From positions 3,658,001 through 3,722,000 of the forward strand of contig JAUKUA010000007.1 in NCBI GenBank assembly GCA_030549175.1: a stretch of DNA of 64,000 bases, read 5' to 3'. The DNA is from Lasiosphaeris hirsuta (lineage: Eukaryota > Ascomycota > Sordariomycetes > Sordariales > Lasiosphaeriaceae). Position 1 is the stretch's first letter; each line of letters starts with the position of its first letter. The notes under the pieces were generated by a model. That model saw only the letters and a list, made by a program, of their open reading frames with translations. It searched no databases and was not told where the DNA came from. Made by a program: the position numbers and the translations under genes. Below, in pieces: positions 12,106 to 25,237 of the stretch.

Positions 12106-12823
12106 GAGCAACGTCACGTGGGCGAGGTACGAAAAAGGAAATTTAATCTGCCCAGATTCGTCGCACAAAACAACTTATGATGCAGCTGTTATCCCCGAGG
12201 CCTGCCGTTGCTTTGCGTGTCCGTCTGATGAAGTTGACCGAATACCTGATCTCACCCTTCGAAATAACGTGCATGCATGGCTAGCTCAGCCAGCCCCTGC
12301 AGGTCCTTTTTGCTCCCAATAGGACGGCTGCGGGGAGTTGCCTTTCCTCCTGCTGGTCTTTGATGCATGCATGCCGTATCATCCATCATCCCTTCGACTG
12401 GCAGCTGCCCTATCCCAAACACCTAGGCTATTTTGGCCAGTATCCCCTCCAACTTTGGTCAGGTCACACCCTCTCGAGACAGGTAAACCGGTATTAGTTG
12501 ACAATACATTCTTTGGTGTAGAGTGTTGGGGGCTCGAGATGCAGGCGGGAATTTTTTTTGTTGGGGGTAGAGGGGCCGTGGGCCACGGTGTTTCGGCAGG
12601 CAAAGATTAGGTAGCCATGTGAGGTGGGAGTGTAGAACATCCATAATCCTCTTGTGGAACCTTATGATGCGGCTTTACCTTAGCCTGCGACCACACCGAA
12701 GCGCGGCAGCCAACCTTGCGTTTTCACCTGGCCCTGTAGGTCCACCAGGGACTGTGCACAGCGCGTTGCAACCGTCTCACGCTCATTGCGATTCGCGACT
12801 GACGCTTCCCTGAGCCTGCGGGT

Positions 12824-12841
12824 GGGGGGGGGGGGGGGGGG
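12824..12841. repeat. Poly-G tract (18 bases)
   Basis: A run of G is followed by further G-rich sequence to about 12872, which could form G-quadruplex structures. It lies in gene-free DNA. Confidence 0.85.
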
Positions 12842-14034
12842 TGAGAGGAGGGGGGGAGAGGAGGGGGGAGGTTGCGTCGTGGTCTACCACAATAAGTGCC
12901 AGGGGACCGAGATGGATGGTGAAGGACCAGGCATATCAGCCCACACAGAGCCACCACTGGAGCCAGCGATCTGATCTCCCTGCGAGCCTTTGCGAGTGCT
13001 GCTTATCGCAGATGGATTGACGAATGAATGGCAGCTGCCCTTCTCACGGCCCGCCTTCTCGAGTTTTTCCAAGCTTCTCTGACGCTGGGCGCCAAGCGGG
13101 GCTGTGCAAGAAACCCCAGGGAACCCGTCTTCATCCCCTTGCTGCAGGCTAAGGCTGCATGAGAGCGCTGGCGCCATCCAAGACCAAGAGCACCGGCTGT
13201 TTGGTCGGTTGTTTCTTTCAATGGGCAGGCGGCATCGCCTTTGTTTCACAAGAAAAGATGTGCAGCTGGCTGCTTGTTGTGTTCCCAACACGGATGACGA
13301 TGGCAATCCCTTGAGCGTGGACCGGGGGGGGGGGGATATATGCTTATTCAGTGTGGTATCGTCTCGCGCGCGGGGTGGCCTCACTCCGAGCACGCCGTTC
13401 GGCGCGCAGGTGACATCTATTTTCTCTATTTCGGTGCTCTGGCTTTCCAGCCGCATTGTTTGGCAGGGCTCAATTTTGAAATATTTTTTCTTCTTCAATC
13501 TTATTCCTTTTTTTCCGCAAAGCCAACCTGCAAGCCCAGTACGGAATTAATTCCAACGTTGCTCTTTTCGCAGTCAATTGACACACGGGCCGGCTGCAAC
13601 TGACAGGGAGGCACTGCACCTAATCTGTAATGCCGAGAGCTTCCGAATCTGGCTCCTGTCGCCTTCCATGTCCTCAGCGGAAGCAAGAGCGCCAGGGAGA
13701 GCACAGTTTATTGCCATCTCAGCGCCGGAGCCTGACGATTCGGAAATTTGCCAGTACCTCGTCGCGGAGGTAATTGTTCAGCAGAGGTTTGATGCCACCC
13801 ATGTTTGTTTGGAGCTCTGTCAGCACATGTGCGTGCCCTGGTGTTGGGAATGCTTCAAGTTGGAGATTTTTATTTTTATTTTTATTTTTATTTTTTGGGA
13901 AGAGTGAGCTGGGGTTGTCGATCGAGGCGCTCATCAATGCATGATGGCATGCTGCGATATGGAGAGAGCTGTTGACCAGGCTTCTTTCTGATCTGCGGTC
14001 CCCCAAGTGACATGCAGCCCAGGTTCTGGGATGG

Positions 14035-14061
14035 GCGGTTGGGGCGGTTGGGGCGGTTGGC
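14035..14061. repeat. 9-bp tandem repeat GGGCGGTTG
   Basis: Three perfect copies lie in gene-free DNA. Confidence 0.75.
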
Positions 14062-16506
14062 AGCCCGAGACCCACCAGACAAGGACCTTGGCAACCTTCA
14101 CACCTGGGATCCTCCTACATACACGCATGAGCCCTCGGTCAGACTGACACAGCATTAGCAAGCCGACAGCAGACAAACGAAACATGTTGTCGCTGCGATG
14201 GAACCCAACGTACGGCCGGGTAAAAGCAGCGGCTATATCCTGCAAGTGTGGCTTGCGCGGAATGATGGCTTGGAAAAGGAAAGCCTCGCGCTACAACATG
14301 TCTGCGGTTCAAGACGGATCGGCATGATATCCCAACACACCTACCTTCCTCTGGGCAGGAGGCAGAGGGAAATTTGGGGCTTTTCCGTTCTCCCCCCTAC
14401 CATCTGTTTTACCGGGGGTATGACCAGGGTAGGGTTCGTCTGTTTATTATTTTTTAGTCGCAGCTCACGCGAGGCGTGAGGTGTGTGAGAAATACAATCT
14501 TGTTGTCGCCCATTGCAGGTAGCTGCTGCGTACGTCAACGTGCACCGTCGTCGCCTGAATGGTCAGGCTTAGGGCACACATGCTGGTAGCGGGGAGTCAG
14601 GGAGCTCTGGAGATATCAGCCCCGAGCTTGGATGGGCAGCTCGCCTGGGGCGTGGTGATTCGTGGCCGGCCGTGCATTTTTTGTCGGCCCCAACGTTTTG
14701 TTTTCGGAAGACTGTAATGCGAAATTTTTTTTTCTGCACATGCTTGCCCCGAGCGGACGTTGGCGGGTTGTCGGGCTGCGCAAGGTACTCGACTCCTCGA
14801 CTTGACTGCTTACTTAGGTGACTTGTTCGATGCGCATGCGGTGCTTGGTATGAGTTCCGCATTCGTGCTACACAGATCTCGCCGGTCGATGAGCACGCGA
14901 TCGGAAAACCAGCAAAACTATCATAGTGCCTCTTTGTTGCTGGGGCGCAACGCGGGGCACTTTTGGTGGTGATGTCTCGTGACTTGTGTTGTTGGTATTG
15001 GGTAACAGGTGGATGCGAACTGCCAGACGAAAAACGGTGGTTCGCAGTAAGGCAGCCACCACAGCACTAAACGAACGCCCCATGGGCAGAATCCGCACGC
15101 ACAGTAGACCTGTGCCCTGACAGCTACAAGGCGGGCCGAGGATGCACCGACCAATGCCCTTCCCGGCCAGGCGATTTCCCGAGTCAATGCCTTGCATGGC
15201 AACTCGTTTTGATCGAAAAGCTCCGACTTTGAGGCTCCGCCGGCTGCCCGTTCTCGGCGCCTCAGCAAGTTGTGGAGCCCTCGCGGCGGCGAGCTGCGGG
15301 GAAAGCATCGGCCGCTGCGCTTCCATGCTCGAGTGCGGGGGATTGCAGCGCTGGTATGGCCCAGTCTTGAAGAATCGTTGCTATTGGGGAATGACGACGC
15401 TTCTCTCCTGAGAGGTAATTTGCTAGCGAATCCTGCTATGGGCGCAGCGGTGAGCAAGCCCTGTGAGGGGACTCCACCATCAACGGTGTGCATACAGTGC
15501 GGGGCATGAGCTGCGTCCGTCGCCTCTCAGCGAAACATATGTGCTGGTGGGGGTCAAGTCAACAGGAGAGATTGCCGGGGTACTCAACACGGGCGGGAGA
15601 GGACCTGTGAACGACGCCAGCTGTTTATCCGCAGCCCATTCTCAATCGAGGCCCCATGGTTCATCCATCCTCCGGCCCTGCGCCGAGACCGGTAATCATG
15701 GGAGAGGGTTGGTGGCCGTGGCCGGGGAAACGGCCTAGGTGGCACGCGCGGCAGTGCCTAGGCAGTGAGTGCGTCCGCCCGACTGAATGTCTTCTCGTCC
15801 GTGCATAGATCGCACCGCACCTCTTTGCCTTTTGCGTGCGTTGTGGATCGTGGATTCATGTCTTTGTGTGGTCGGAGGGTCGAGAGAGGATAGGTGCCCG
15901 TCCTGCAGCACTCAGATAGGGTGTGCCTGTGGGACCTAGCTGGGTGTCGACCCCCCCCCCCTAAGCACACGGCCAGGGCATGGGATCGCTGCGTGGCCTG
16001 TCAGCCAGATAGACACTTGGCGGGGTCCCCCGGTGCTCTGGGGAGCTTCGGTACTAGGTTTCATCGCCCAAAACGGAACGTCTGGGGAGATGGGTGGCAG
16101 TTGTTTCTACAACGACACACTAGCAGCAGGTTCGGCGCCCGCTATTCTGCGCTCTACATCCGTTCCCTCCATGCCATTTCCGGGCTCATTTTCCACCTTG
16201 GTCCCAGATCTCTCTGGACAGGGGCATCCCCGCCGCCACCCTCCTTTTGGCGTCGGCTGGCTACCTAGTGGCCGAATGATGAACTGGCCGTGTCCGCATG
16301 GGTGGGCGCGTTTGCGAACACCAGAGAGGGACCAGCCAATTCTACTACTTGCGAGCGCGCAGATAGGTTTCTCAATTGTCGATTCAAGATAGGCTACGAA
16401 TATTCAAGCTGCGCCATAACCTCCAGGCTTGCAGTCTTTGCCTAGGTAGCTAGGTGGGGCTGGCACTCGCTCAAGTCGTATCAGCTCGGATGGGATCTTG
16501 AGAAAC

Positions 16507-16527
16507 GGGGGGGGGGGGGGGGGGGGG
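16507..16527. repeat. Poly-G tract (21 bases)
   Basis: This is an uninterrupted G run in gene-free DNA. Its length may be affected by sequencing slippage. Confidence 0.85.
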
Positions 16528-17574
16528 TAAAAACGGAGGCGAGAAGCGTTGGGTGTATGCTACGGAGCCCTGCCTTGGGCGAAGCACAAGAGACCTCCCC
16601 GCCTCTCGCAAAGGTAAGATAGCTTAGTGCACCCTTCCTTCTGCATTTTCCCCAGCGGATGAGCAAATACCTCGGGCGTTTGCTAGCGGACCTCTGCTCG
16701 ATGTCTGGTCTTGACTATATTGGCTAGCACATATATAGCCATCAAAAGTACGTTTTAGCACTCGAGTCCCGTTGAGGGTCTGTGTCTTGGCCGTATGTGC
16801 CACGGTGCCCTTCAACCGTTTTGGAGACGGGAATTATGTTCGGCCAGGTTTGGCAAACCTGGGCCCCTCTGGCAAGAGCTGGTAGAGAAACGAAAATAAT
16901 ATCGAGTCTGTGTGTACTTGTCGCATCCAGTTAGAAGACGTGGAGGGGGGAGTGAGGCCATCCAGCTCGAGGGAATGACGGGATTCCTGCTAACCCGAGG
17001 GGGAAGGGGCGGCCAGCCGGCTGGCGCCACCTCACACCCTGGCCAGTGCCTTCTCTTCCCTGGCGACAGGGCAGGTATGTGTATGTATACATTTGACACT
17101 TGGCCCATGTATAGCTAGTCCACTAGTACCTCCCATAACATAATGTCGTAGCTAAGTTGTAAGTATTGTGGAGCTGACGGAACCATCTGCGCATGTACTA
17201 TATACCTAGGGTGTGTACCTGGGTCTCCGGCGATTGGGTTGGACGGACTTAGAAAAGGCCAAGGCCCACAACCCCCCTTGTTAGGTACTTGGGTACTTAC
17301 TGGCCCTAGCAGCAGGGGAGAAACTTGAACCGGGGTACCTGCCGCCTTCCATGGGTGCTTCTGCTCTGCTTGGGCAGGGCATTTGACTGCCCGCTCCAGC
17401 ATTCCGTCTCTCTTGAAACTTCGATTTAAATATCGGGGACGTCCTCACTTTGCACCTTCATCTACAGTCAGGCCAGCCGTCTCTTTAAAGATATCTCTTC
17501 ATTTCACACATAGCAACCTTAATCCAACCAACATTCAGCATTCTTATACCACTCGTTCGTCTACACAGCCAACA

Positions 17575-18119
17575 ATGTCCGGTTCACTCACCACCAGCGC
17601 AGAGCCATCCGAAGATGGCACCACCAAAACGTAAGCTCACGCTCCCAAGCAAAACCAAACAGCTGCCTCCATCACTCGTACAACTGCTCGCTTTGTTCCT
17701 CTCATATGTTTTTATCACCTTTCCTAACCGAACATCTTTTCAACAGGCCTTCATCCGCCACCAGCTCCGAATTCTCCAGCCAGCGCGCCTCTACTCCGTC
17801 GCAAGAGCCCAGCCAAGTCCACGGCCAATCCGATCTCTCCCAGAGCAGTGGCAGCGATAACGCTTTCGGCGATGGCAGTGGCACCAACAGCACCACGGGC
17901 AGCAACGGCTCTGGTAGCAGCGGTACTGGCGGCGACGTCGTTCCCAACCCTTCGCAACTCGACAGATTTCTGAACGAGAACATGTTTGAGGAAGGCAATA
18001 TGCACGGGCGCTTGTTGCAAGGTCCCTCTGCCTTGACTACGGACGACGACGCATTGGCCGAGTTCTTCGAGGCAAGGGCCGCCGATGCCCTCCGGCAGCT
18101 CGGTGCTGGGTTCAACTAA
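17575..18119 (+). CDS. Small two-exon Ser/Gly-rich protein (142 aa)
   Basis: Exon 1 is 17575-17630 and exon 2 is 17747-18119. The 116-bp intron has a GTAAGC donor, CTAAC branch and CAACAG acceptor, and splicing restores one frame (AC+G, Thr) to the TAA. The first 80 residues are Ser/Thr/Gly/Asn-rich and probably disordered. The C-terminal 55 residues look ordered, with motifs PSQLDRFLNENMFEEGN and ALAEFFEARAADALRQLGAGF. These suggest a short amphipathic helical domain. There is no signal peptide or membrane segment. The upstream region shows a TTTAAAT box and a long CA-rich, pyrimidine-rich leader typical of expressed fungal genes. The family is not recognised. It resembles the gene at 6409 in size and gene structure but shares no clear sequence. 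Confidence 0.75.
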
Positions 18120-20054
18120 ACGGCCACCCGCAACACGAGTCGCAACGCGCGCCCCTACATAACGTATGTGCATCGCGACAATGACGCACCCACTTACTGG
18201 TTTCTTCTCCTCGGATCCTCCTCATATATATATGTACAACTTTTGCGGCCTCTGCGCTCCTGCAGAAGACGCTCATCGCCCGCAAGTGTCAAAACCCTCG
18301 GCCCTTGCCCAGGTCGCTGTCGATCTTACACAACGAATTTCACTAGTTAGTGTCTGCTTCGACCTTGTCCACTCTCGATTGCGCCCAGATGGGTAGGGTG
18401 TCAAGACCAACACATCCCACCTTCCCAATTGGAACGAGCCAACGCCTCGCTCCAGAGAGCGTAATTCGCTCGGCATCGAATCTCCACAGGGCTGAACCGC
18501 CGACGCACGCAATCTGGAAACCCACTCGGCTCGTCAACCGCCGCCCCAGCTCTGATCGCTCTGGTTGGAAAATGATGGTCCCGCCAAAGATCAGATTCAG
18601 GCTAGAATCTTGACCCATCACAACTCGATCTCTTCCTCCGCCAAATCCCTAGCTGCACCTCGGGCTCTCGCGGCTTCCCATTCCAACACAAGCTTCCAGC
18701 TAGTTCAGATGGCAATATCTCGTCTCGCAAGCCAACTTCCATTCGCACAAACCCCGCCGGGTCGCACCGCATTGAAGCACAACCACCTTTGTCCAAGCCC
18801 GATTGAATGGTATTGAAATCGGATCTCCATCCCCGCACAAGGACAAATAAATTACATCATTCGGTGGAGAATGTGTCTTGGGCGGGCCGTTGCGGGCTTC
18901 TGCAGCGGGAGCGGCTTTGTCGAGCGCTAGAGCAGTAGCGGGAGCGGGAACGGGTGCTGGAGCCCTCTCCCCGCCGCTGGGTCAAGGTTGGCGATGCTTA
19001 GCATTGTGGAGAGCGCGCGGCGCCAAACTCTCACGCATGGCTGCCATGCCTGCTAGAACGGGTTCGAGACAAGGTCTTTCCTTTGTGGAACACCAGAAAC
19101 TCTGCCACCTCGTGGCCAGCCTACACAATTGTACTTGTTCATTTCTTTTTCCTGGTTCCTTTGTCTTCTCTCGCGACACACAATCCGCCTTTTTTTTGTC
19201 GACACTGTCTAAGCTGTTTCTCCATACACGCCCATCCTTGGCAGTACACGACGACGGACCGTTGCATAGCGGCGTTTTACAGCTAAAAGCCCCCCGTTTA
19301 AAGCCTCATTGACGCGGCACAGGGAATAGCATAGCAGCAGCGACAATCCTGGTGGACCTTTTGGCATATTCAACACAACCTTTCTTCTCATTTGCTTCTC
19401 ATCACCGCATTCCGCTAAAACACCCCACCAACCTATCTCGCATCGCATGGCGCAACCCCAGCCTTGATCTCCTTATTACCTTCTTGATGTCCATGATGTC
19501 CATGTCGCTGAAGTGTAGGATATCGTCATGGTGTGATGTTATCGGATGTAACGAGGCAATGTTTACGCGGGCACGCATTTCCTTTGTCTTTTCATGGGTA
19601 TCGCTTGACGCGACTAAATAAATACGGGGCTCGGGAGGCTGCAAAAATTAGTTGGAACACACCTAGAGCGACACGGCATCAAATGGATCACCCATGGGCA
19701 AAACAGTACAAGTCAGCGATCGCATTTGGTCAAAAACAAGGGTTTTCTTTTTTCTTTTTTCCGGAATTTTTTTTGGGGGGGGAAGGGGAGTTATTGCTGA
19801 TTTACCACCTTTATTCTCAACTTTTTTTTGTCCTGTTACAATAATTATCACTGCATAATAGCGCGTGGATCTCAATGTCTGGCGATAAATATGCTGCCGG
19901 GTTCTGGCCACAACAGCCTAACCTCAAGACAGTTTTGCATGCAGCATGGTAGATGTCAATTTGGACTCTCAACCGAGTCTCAAAGAGTCTAATATAAAAA
20001 CACTTCTGCCATCAATCGCTTATACCAAGTTCGCATTGCTTATGCTTAGTCCGT
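18120..20054. other. Intergenic stretch without a supported gene
   Basis: The stretch contains TA repeats near 18226-18236, T-rich runs at 19190-19200 and 19750-19775, and many short frames without recognisable products. It lies downstream of both the 17575 gene and the minus-strand ankyrin gene, so it probably contains both 3' ends. Confidence 0.45.
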
Positions 20055-22384
20055 CTAACCTACAGTTGCTCTTGTCCTCCACTCGAGCGACACACTCGGC
20101 CTCGATACCACGCCCCAGTCTCGTCTCCCCGTGAGAAGCACCCGGCAGGCCTCCATTCGCGCATACAGCGCAACATCATCCCGTGCACCCCGGCACGTCT
20201 CATCGACCACTTCAAGAATGCCCCTCCCGTCCACGTCCCGCGCGTACACATTAGCCCCGTGTTCTAGCAGCGTCGTCAGTGCGACCTTGCGACCGAGACG
20301 CGCTGCCACCAGCAGCGCCGTTTCCCCGCGGCGGTTCCGCGCCTCGACCCGTGCCCCCGAGCGGAGGAGCGTCTCGAGGACGGCGAGCAGCGTCTTGGCC
20401 TTGTCGTCCTGGTCGTCCGAGATGTGTGCGATGAAGGCCATGAGTACCGTGTCGCCATGCTTGTCGTAATGATTAATGTCAACAGGGTGAGCCGACTGCA
20501 GGAGGCCTTCGAGGTGGCGGAGGCGCGAGACGAGGACGCTCTCGCTTGTGCTACCGCTGTCACTGGAGAGCCCGGCGACGTCCTTGCGGTCGAGCTTGCG
20601 CTTTAGGGGCCGGCTGGCCGATATGGCGGAGCGCTGCTCGTCCATCTTTTGCTGGTGGATGATGGCCTCGGCGAGGCTGTGCAGGCCGTTACGGCCCTCG
20701 GGGTCCTCTACGCGGGGATTGTTGTAAGACGACTGTATGACTTGCACGAGGCGCGCGTGGTACGCGAGGAAGGTGTCTTCGTCCGCCGACGGCTGCGGGC
20801 TGCCTGCCAACTGGGGGGAGTGGCTGCCGACTCGCCTTGGTGGCATGAAAGGGCCTTCCCCGCCGAGGCTAGTGTTGGTCGAAGGGCTGAAGCCGAATGC
20901 GTCCCGGCGGAGGGCTAGCTCGGGGTTGAATGGCGAAAGCAAGGTAGCCAGGATCTCGGGGTCCCTGACCAAGGAGTGTGCGCGATGAAAGAAGTTGCGG
21001 CCATAGACATCCGTCTCGTAAACAACACCCGGCGCCGAGTCTCTGAGAAATGACAGGAGCTGTCTTAAGAGGGACGATGGGCTCCCTAGGTCCGAGAACC
21101 ACTCGAGGTGCAGGACGTGAAGGAAGGTTTGGTCGGCATTGTTGCTGGCCCCGACCTCCCCGCCGTTCAGCACAATTCCAAACAGCTCATCTTGATATCC
21201 TTCCAAAGCAGCAAACAGGTGAAGGGGCGTGTTTCCAAACTTATCACGAAGGCCGAGGCTCGATTGAGATGGATCCTCGAGGACGTGTCTCGCCCGTTCG
21301 CAAAGCTCTCCAGTGGGGAGCAGCCAAGATTCCTCGGCATTTGAAGTCTCCTTGGCAATAGAGCACCAGCATGTCCCAGTGCCGTGTTCTTGGCCGGGGA
21401 AGTCTGCACAGCTTCTGGTATGAGCGCTGAGGAAGTCTCCAGGGAGTGCAAATGCCGGCTCTGGAAATGCCTCGAAAGCCTCGGGCCCGGGAGATTCGAC
21501 GCGGTCGAGCCGCTCGCTCAAGGCGGCAGAAAGACGCTGTCCGAATGGCGGATTGTCGCCAGGATCAGAAGTACTAGATATGGTGAAGTCCCTGAGCAGC
21601 GATGATATCTGTCGGGCGTAGGTTTCGGAGCAGTCGGATACCCTTCTTTGGATCTCCTGGACTCCTAGCGAACTTGTGTCGCTCGTTTCAAGGGCATCTC
21701 TGCCCTCTAGACCTTGGGAGGTCCTTAAAGGGATCAGGAGTCTTCTGAGAGCCGTTGCCGGTGGCGGGGTAGCAGCACTAGAGGTAGGATTCCCCGAGGC
21801 AGAGAAGTCAAAAGAAGGCGCGTCTTCAGCTCGTCGGCTTGACCCCGAGGTGGAAGAGAACTCGGCTGTCGATAGGGCAACCTCTCTCTAACACGGGGAT
21901 TATCGTTAGGCCCACCAATTCCATGGATAATGTGAGGGGTCAATGAGATTACGTTACCTCTTGGTACGTATGCTTCGGAGCTTCTCCGCGGCGGCGTGAC
22001 ACTGTGGCCGAAGCTCCTCTTCTCTTCCTAGGACGACTGAGCGAAGCTGCTAAACTACCGATACGTTGGTCCATTTCAACGCGTGACTCGGGACGAAGGT
22101 AGCGTGGGTCGTTATCCAACATCTTGTGAATTGTTTTTTGTGCCGAGTTCTTGCTAGTTGTACGTCAGTCTCCATGCTCAAGTGTAATGAGGTGGGAACA
22201 AAACCCCTTACCGTGGCCTGAAGACATCATCCTCCAGTACCTTGATGATCTTCTCAATCGACAGTGTAGTGTAGACATAGAGACGAGCTAGCTTCCGTGA
22301 CCGGGATATGGTCCATTGCGGGGGGCGACCAATCCTAGAGCCGCCGGGGGAAGCTCTGGCCGTGACGGAGGTCGGGGATGACAT
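20055..22384 (-). CDS. Clr5-domain ankyrin-repeat protein (733 aa)
   Basis: There are three exons on the minus strand: 22384-22212, 22153-21958 and 21887-20055. Introns are 58 and 70 bp with GTAAGG and GTAACG donors; the second has a CTAAC branch, and all phases match. The N-terminal 90 residues match the fungal Clr5 domain: WTISRSRKLARLYVY, IEKIIKVLEDDVF, then AQKTIHKMLDNDPRYLRP across intron 1. A basic patch (RPRKRRG) and a disordered Ser-rich linker follow. Ankyrin-like repeats begin near residue 338 (DKFGNTPLHLFAAL). The best copies are near residues 635-690 (NRRGETALLVAARLGRK, TLLEHGANVYARDVDGRG). Clr5-ankyrin proteins are common in ascomycetes and mostly uncharacterised; binding of DNA or chromatin by Clr5 is inference. 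An in-frame upstream ATG at 22570 would add 62 residues, but the Clr5 position favours 22384. Confidence 0.85.
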
Positions 22385-24239
22385 GTCGGGAGGAGAACAA
22401 GGCTTTGGGGTTGCGGCAAGCAAAGGCAGGTGCAGAGGAGGCGACACATGATGCTTCGTGATGTCGAGATCTCCATATACTGCCTCGTGGCAGAGGCTGC
22501 CCGGGAGGCTGCCATGCTGTCCTGGCCACAGCCGAGCCATGATCCCTGGAGGCATAATGGCAATAAACAACGGGTCGTTCCATGTTTGTTGAGGGACAGC
22601 TCCGCATGTTTATTCATGAATAAATGGCGAAGGGCTGAAAGCCGGCTCCGGTCAGTTCGCCTCGTGGGTGAGCGTGGGGAGATTGAACTTCGGGGGTAAA
22701 GGGGTGGAGAGGTTTGGATTTGGAGATGGCACAAATGCGCACACGGGTGGGGTGGTATGACAAGGGCGTCCAGGGACACAGCCAGCTTGTGATGGCGAGG
22801 CACCTGGGTTTTGCTATGCAGGGTGCTGGGGCTTGTAAGTCACTCCCTAAGTATAAAAAGTCGACTGGCGTCGATTGCGTTTCACCCAGCCATGTTCGAG
22901 TGGCCTTCTCCTGCATAGGAAGCCGCCTGGGGTGCTCATGTCGCACCGTAGCCGCCCAATAGGACGGGCAACGATTGCAGCAAAGCGCAGAAACACGCCG
23001 CGTGAGGAACCTGGGAATGAATGGTGGGTAAAAACACAGACACATGCATCCATTGCTGGGCCAATCGCAGGGGGTGGGCTGTTTGGGGGGGGTGCGCCTT
23101 CAGCACTCCGGTGGCGGTGTCGCATGGCAGCCATGTGTTGGGCCTCGTGGGTGGAAGCTTGGCGGCCAGATAAGACGGCAGTGGTGAAGATGATGGGGCC
23201 GCAGATCCTATGGAGATCCCCCAGGCCGTCAGATCCGCTTCTGACCCAGGACATCAAAGTACGGATAGTCTGGCACCCTTCTGCCCCCCCCCCCCCCCCG
23301 GCTATGGCGCCCAGGTGCTCCAGGAGGTGGCCGAAAGGGGCATAAGCCAAGGCGGTGACGGATGGATTGCCTGGGCTTTGCCTGGACATGCATGAAGGAA
23401 GAGCTTCTAGAAAACTTCTCTGCATGCGCCGCGATATTGCGGTGATGCGAGGGACGGGGATGGGACTAGGGTGGCACTAGGATGGCCATAGTTGGCACCC
23501 TTCCAGAAGGAATCCCGCTTCATGCCGCCCCGGAATAGCGGCGGCTGGTATTGCGACGGGGCCTTTGTTTGTTCGTTCCCCTTTGGGATGCGGATTGCAC
23601 GTGCGACCGCGGCCGTCCTCCGCATCCAGGCCCCGTCCAAGCATCCCAATACCTGGCAAACGGCGGTCCAGGCAGCGGAATGACCGATTGTCTAAACATG
23701 ACTGCCCGATGTTTCCACTCTCGAGCGTTGGCCAGCGGCGAATCCGTGAGGCCCAGGTCCGCTGCTTGCTGTCTGGGTGTCTGGGGTAAATGCGCCATCT
23801 GGGTTACAGGTTAGATAATGAGATGATACGGATAGCCTGGTCAACTCTGTGTGCGCCCCAAATTTGCGCAGAATGCTGACTTACCGCTCCCACGCAGGCT
23901 AGCCTCAATTGCGATAGGCGGGACGACGTGCCAGCAACGTCCCCCAAGCCTTCCCCCCCCCCCCGCCCCCCCTCACAGTACAGCAATCCCCTCAGCAATC
24001 CCAGCAAGAAGGAAGCGCCCGGGAGCGCAAGGGAAAGGCGCCTGCGGGTGATTATTGAGCAGGTGTGGACACCACATGGCAATATGTGACCCGTCTGGTT
24101 CGTGCATATCTTGGCGGAGAGCGCATATGTGAGAGGCCCTCTCGATGCCGGCGCTGGTTGGGGGGGTCGAATGTCGATGCAATTCACCGATGGAGGTTCT
24201 TGCAGAGAAAATGTGCGAGCACAGTTGCTCCCCGCTCCT

Positions 24240-24257
24240 CCCCCCCCCCCCCCCCCC
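24240..24257. repeat. Poly-C tract (18 bases)
   Basis: Uninterrupted C run in gene-free DNA. Confidence 0.85.
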
Positions 24258-25070
24258 GAGTCATCGCCCAGGAACTTGCTAGGAAGGTGCTGCGGTGGAT
24301 ACGAAAACCGCGCACCTTCTCTAGGACTGGATAGCCTTGTCACGCTGTCTCGGAGTATGCAACAAGACACGATGGTGCCAACTCTATTTTGTCTCGAGCC
24401 ACTGAAGCGCCATCAAATGCGCAAATGATTCAAATGATTCAAATCATTCAGCAGAACCGCCAACGGCCATTCCTGTCGCAGATAGGCCAAGACCGTTTTT
24501 GATAAGTGGTAAGAACCTCGACGGCTGGCTCTTCTATTGCTGTCTTGCCCACACATGCGCTTTCCATCGAACGCCCAAATCGACGATGCACTTTTAGTCT
24601 GCGGAAACGAATCAGACCAATTATCAGCTTCACATCGATGACACTACACCATGACGCGAGTCTCCCCGCAGGGGTCCTCGACGCGCCAGTCATACGAAGC
24701 CGAAGCTATGGTGGAGGTTGTGAATACGTCAAAGGTCTGGTGGCTCTGCATCGCTCCACTTCCCCATCCTCTTAATAGTCCGACTCGGCATATGAGTGTC
24801 TATCCTTCTAGATAAGAGCACTTGCGTAGCTAGCTGCGAGCCCGGACACCATCTACACGCGGCGGCCAGGCGCTGTAGATGTCCTATTGCGAACGCGAAC
24901 GTCGGGTTCCTGCAACCTTACTGATGGAACAGCCGCCGATCTGGACCCCAACCGCCGAGACGAAAGCAGCTCTCGGTTCTCACCCCGGCACTTGTCACCA
25001 CTGCAGCTAGAGCAAGTCCAGTTCGATTCCTATTTAGGCATTCTAGCTACTTTAAATCATCCGTCCTGCT

Positions 25071-25090
25071 CCCCCCCCCCCCCCCCCCCC
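25071..25090. repeat. Poly-C tract (20 bases)
   Basis: Uninterrupted C run about 150 bp past the 3' end of the esterase pseudogene. Confidence 0.85.
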
Positions 25091-25237
25091 AAGGCCCTTC
25101 TAAGGCAGCTATGACGCCCGTCGTCGGACATGCCTTCCAACTTGAACCTCGTCTTGACTTTGTTCATCGGTTACAAAGTCAAACCCCGCGCGCTGTTACC
25201 TTCTACGGCTGGGAACCTGAATGCGGTCGGCCCAGGC

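Larger units (their letters stand above)
11461..17574. other. 6-kb gene-poor stretch
   Basis: No frame on either strand has a recognisable domain or convincing intron structure. It contains a GAGCCGGGGCCT tandem repeat (12063-12105), poly-G runs (12824-12841, 13324-13335, 16507-16527), a TTTTTA array (about 13867-13895) and a GGGCGGTTG array (14035-14061). The final 150 bases (CA-rich, pyrimidine-rich) look like a fungal promoter and 5' leader for the gene at 17575. Confidence 0.5.
22385..25237. other. Gene-poor stretch rich in poly-C runs
   Basis: No recognisable genes were found. Poly-C runs lie at 23284-23299, 23953-23964, 24240-24257 and 25071-25090. They create artificial long frames reading Gly or Pro, which I did not annotate. 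The 22.4-22.9 kb part is the likely promoter of the Clr5-ankyrin gene. Confidence 0.45.

Noticed and set aside
23804..24370. 188-codon minus frame
   Set aside because: Contains poly-Gly from the poly-C runs and no domain; judged chance.
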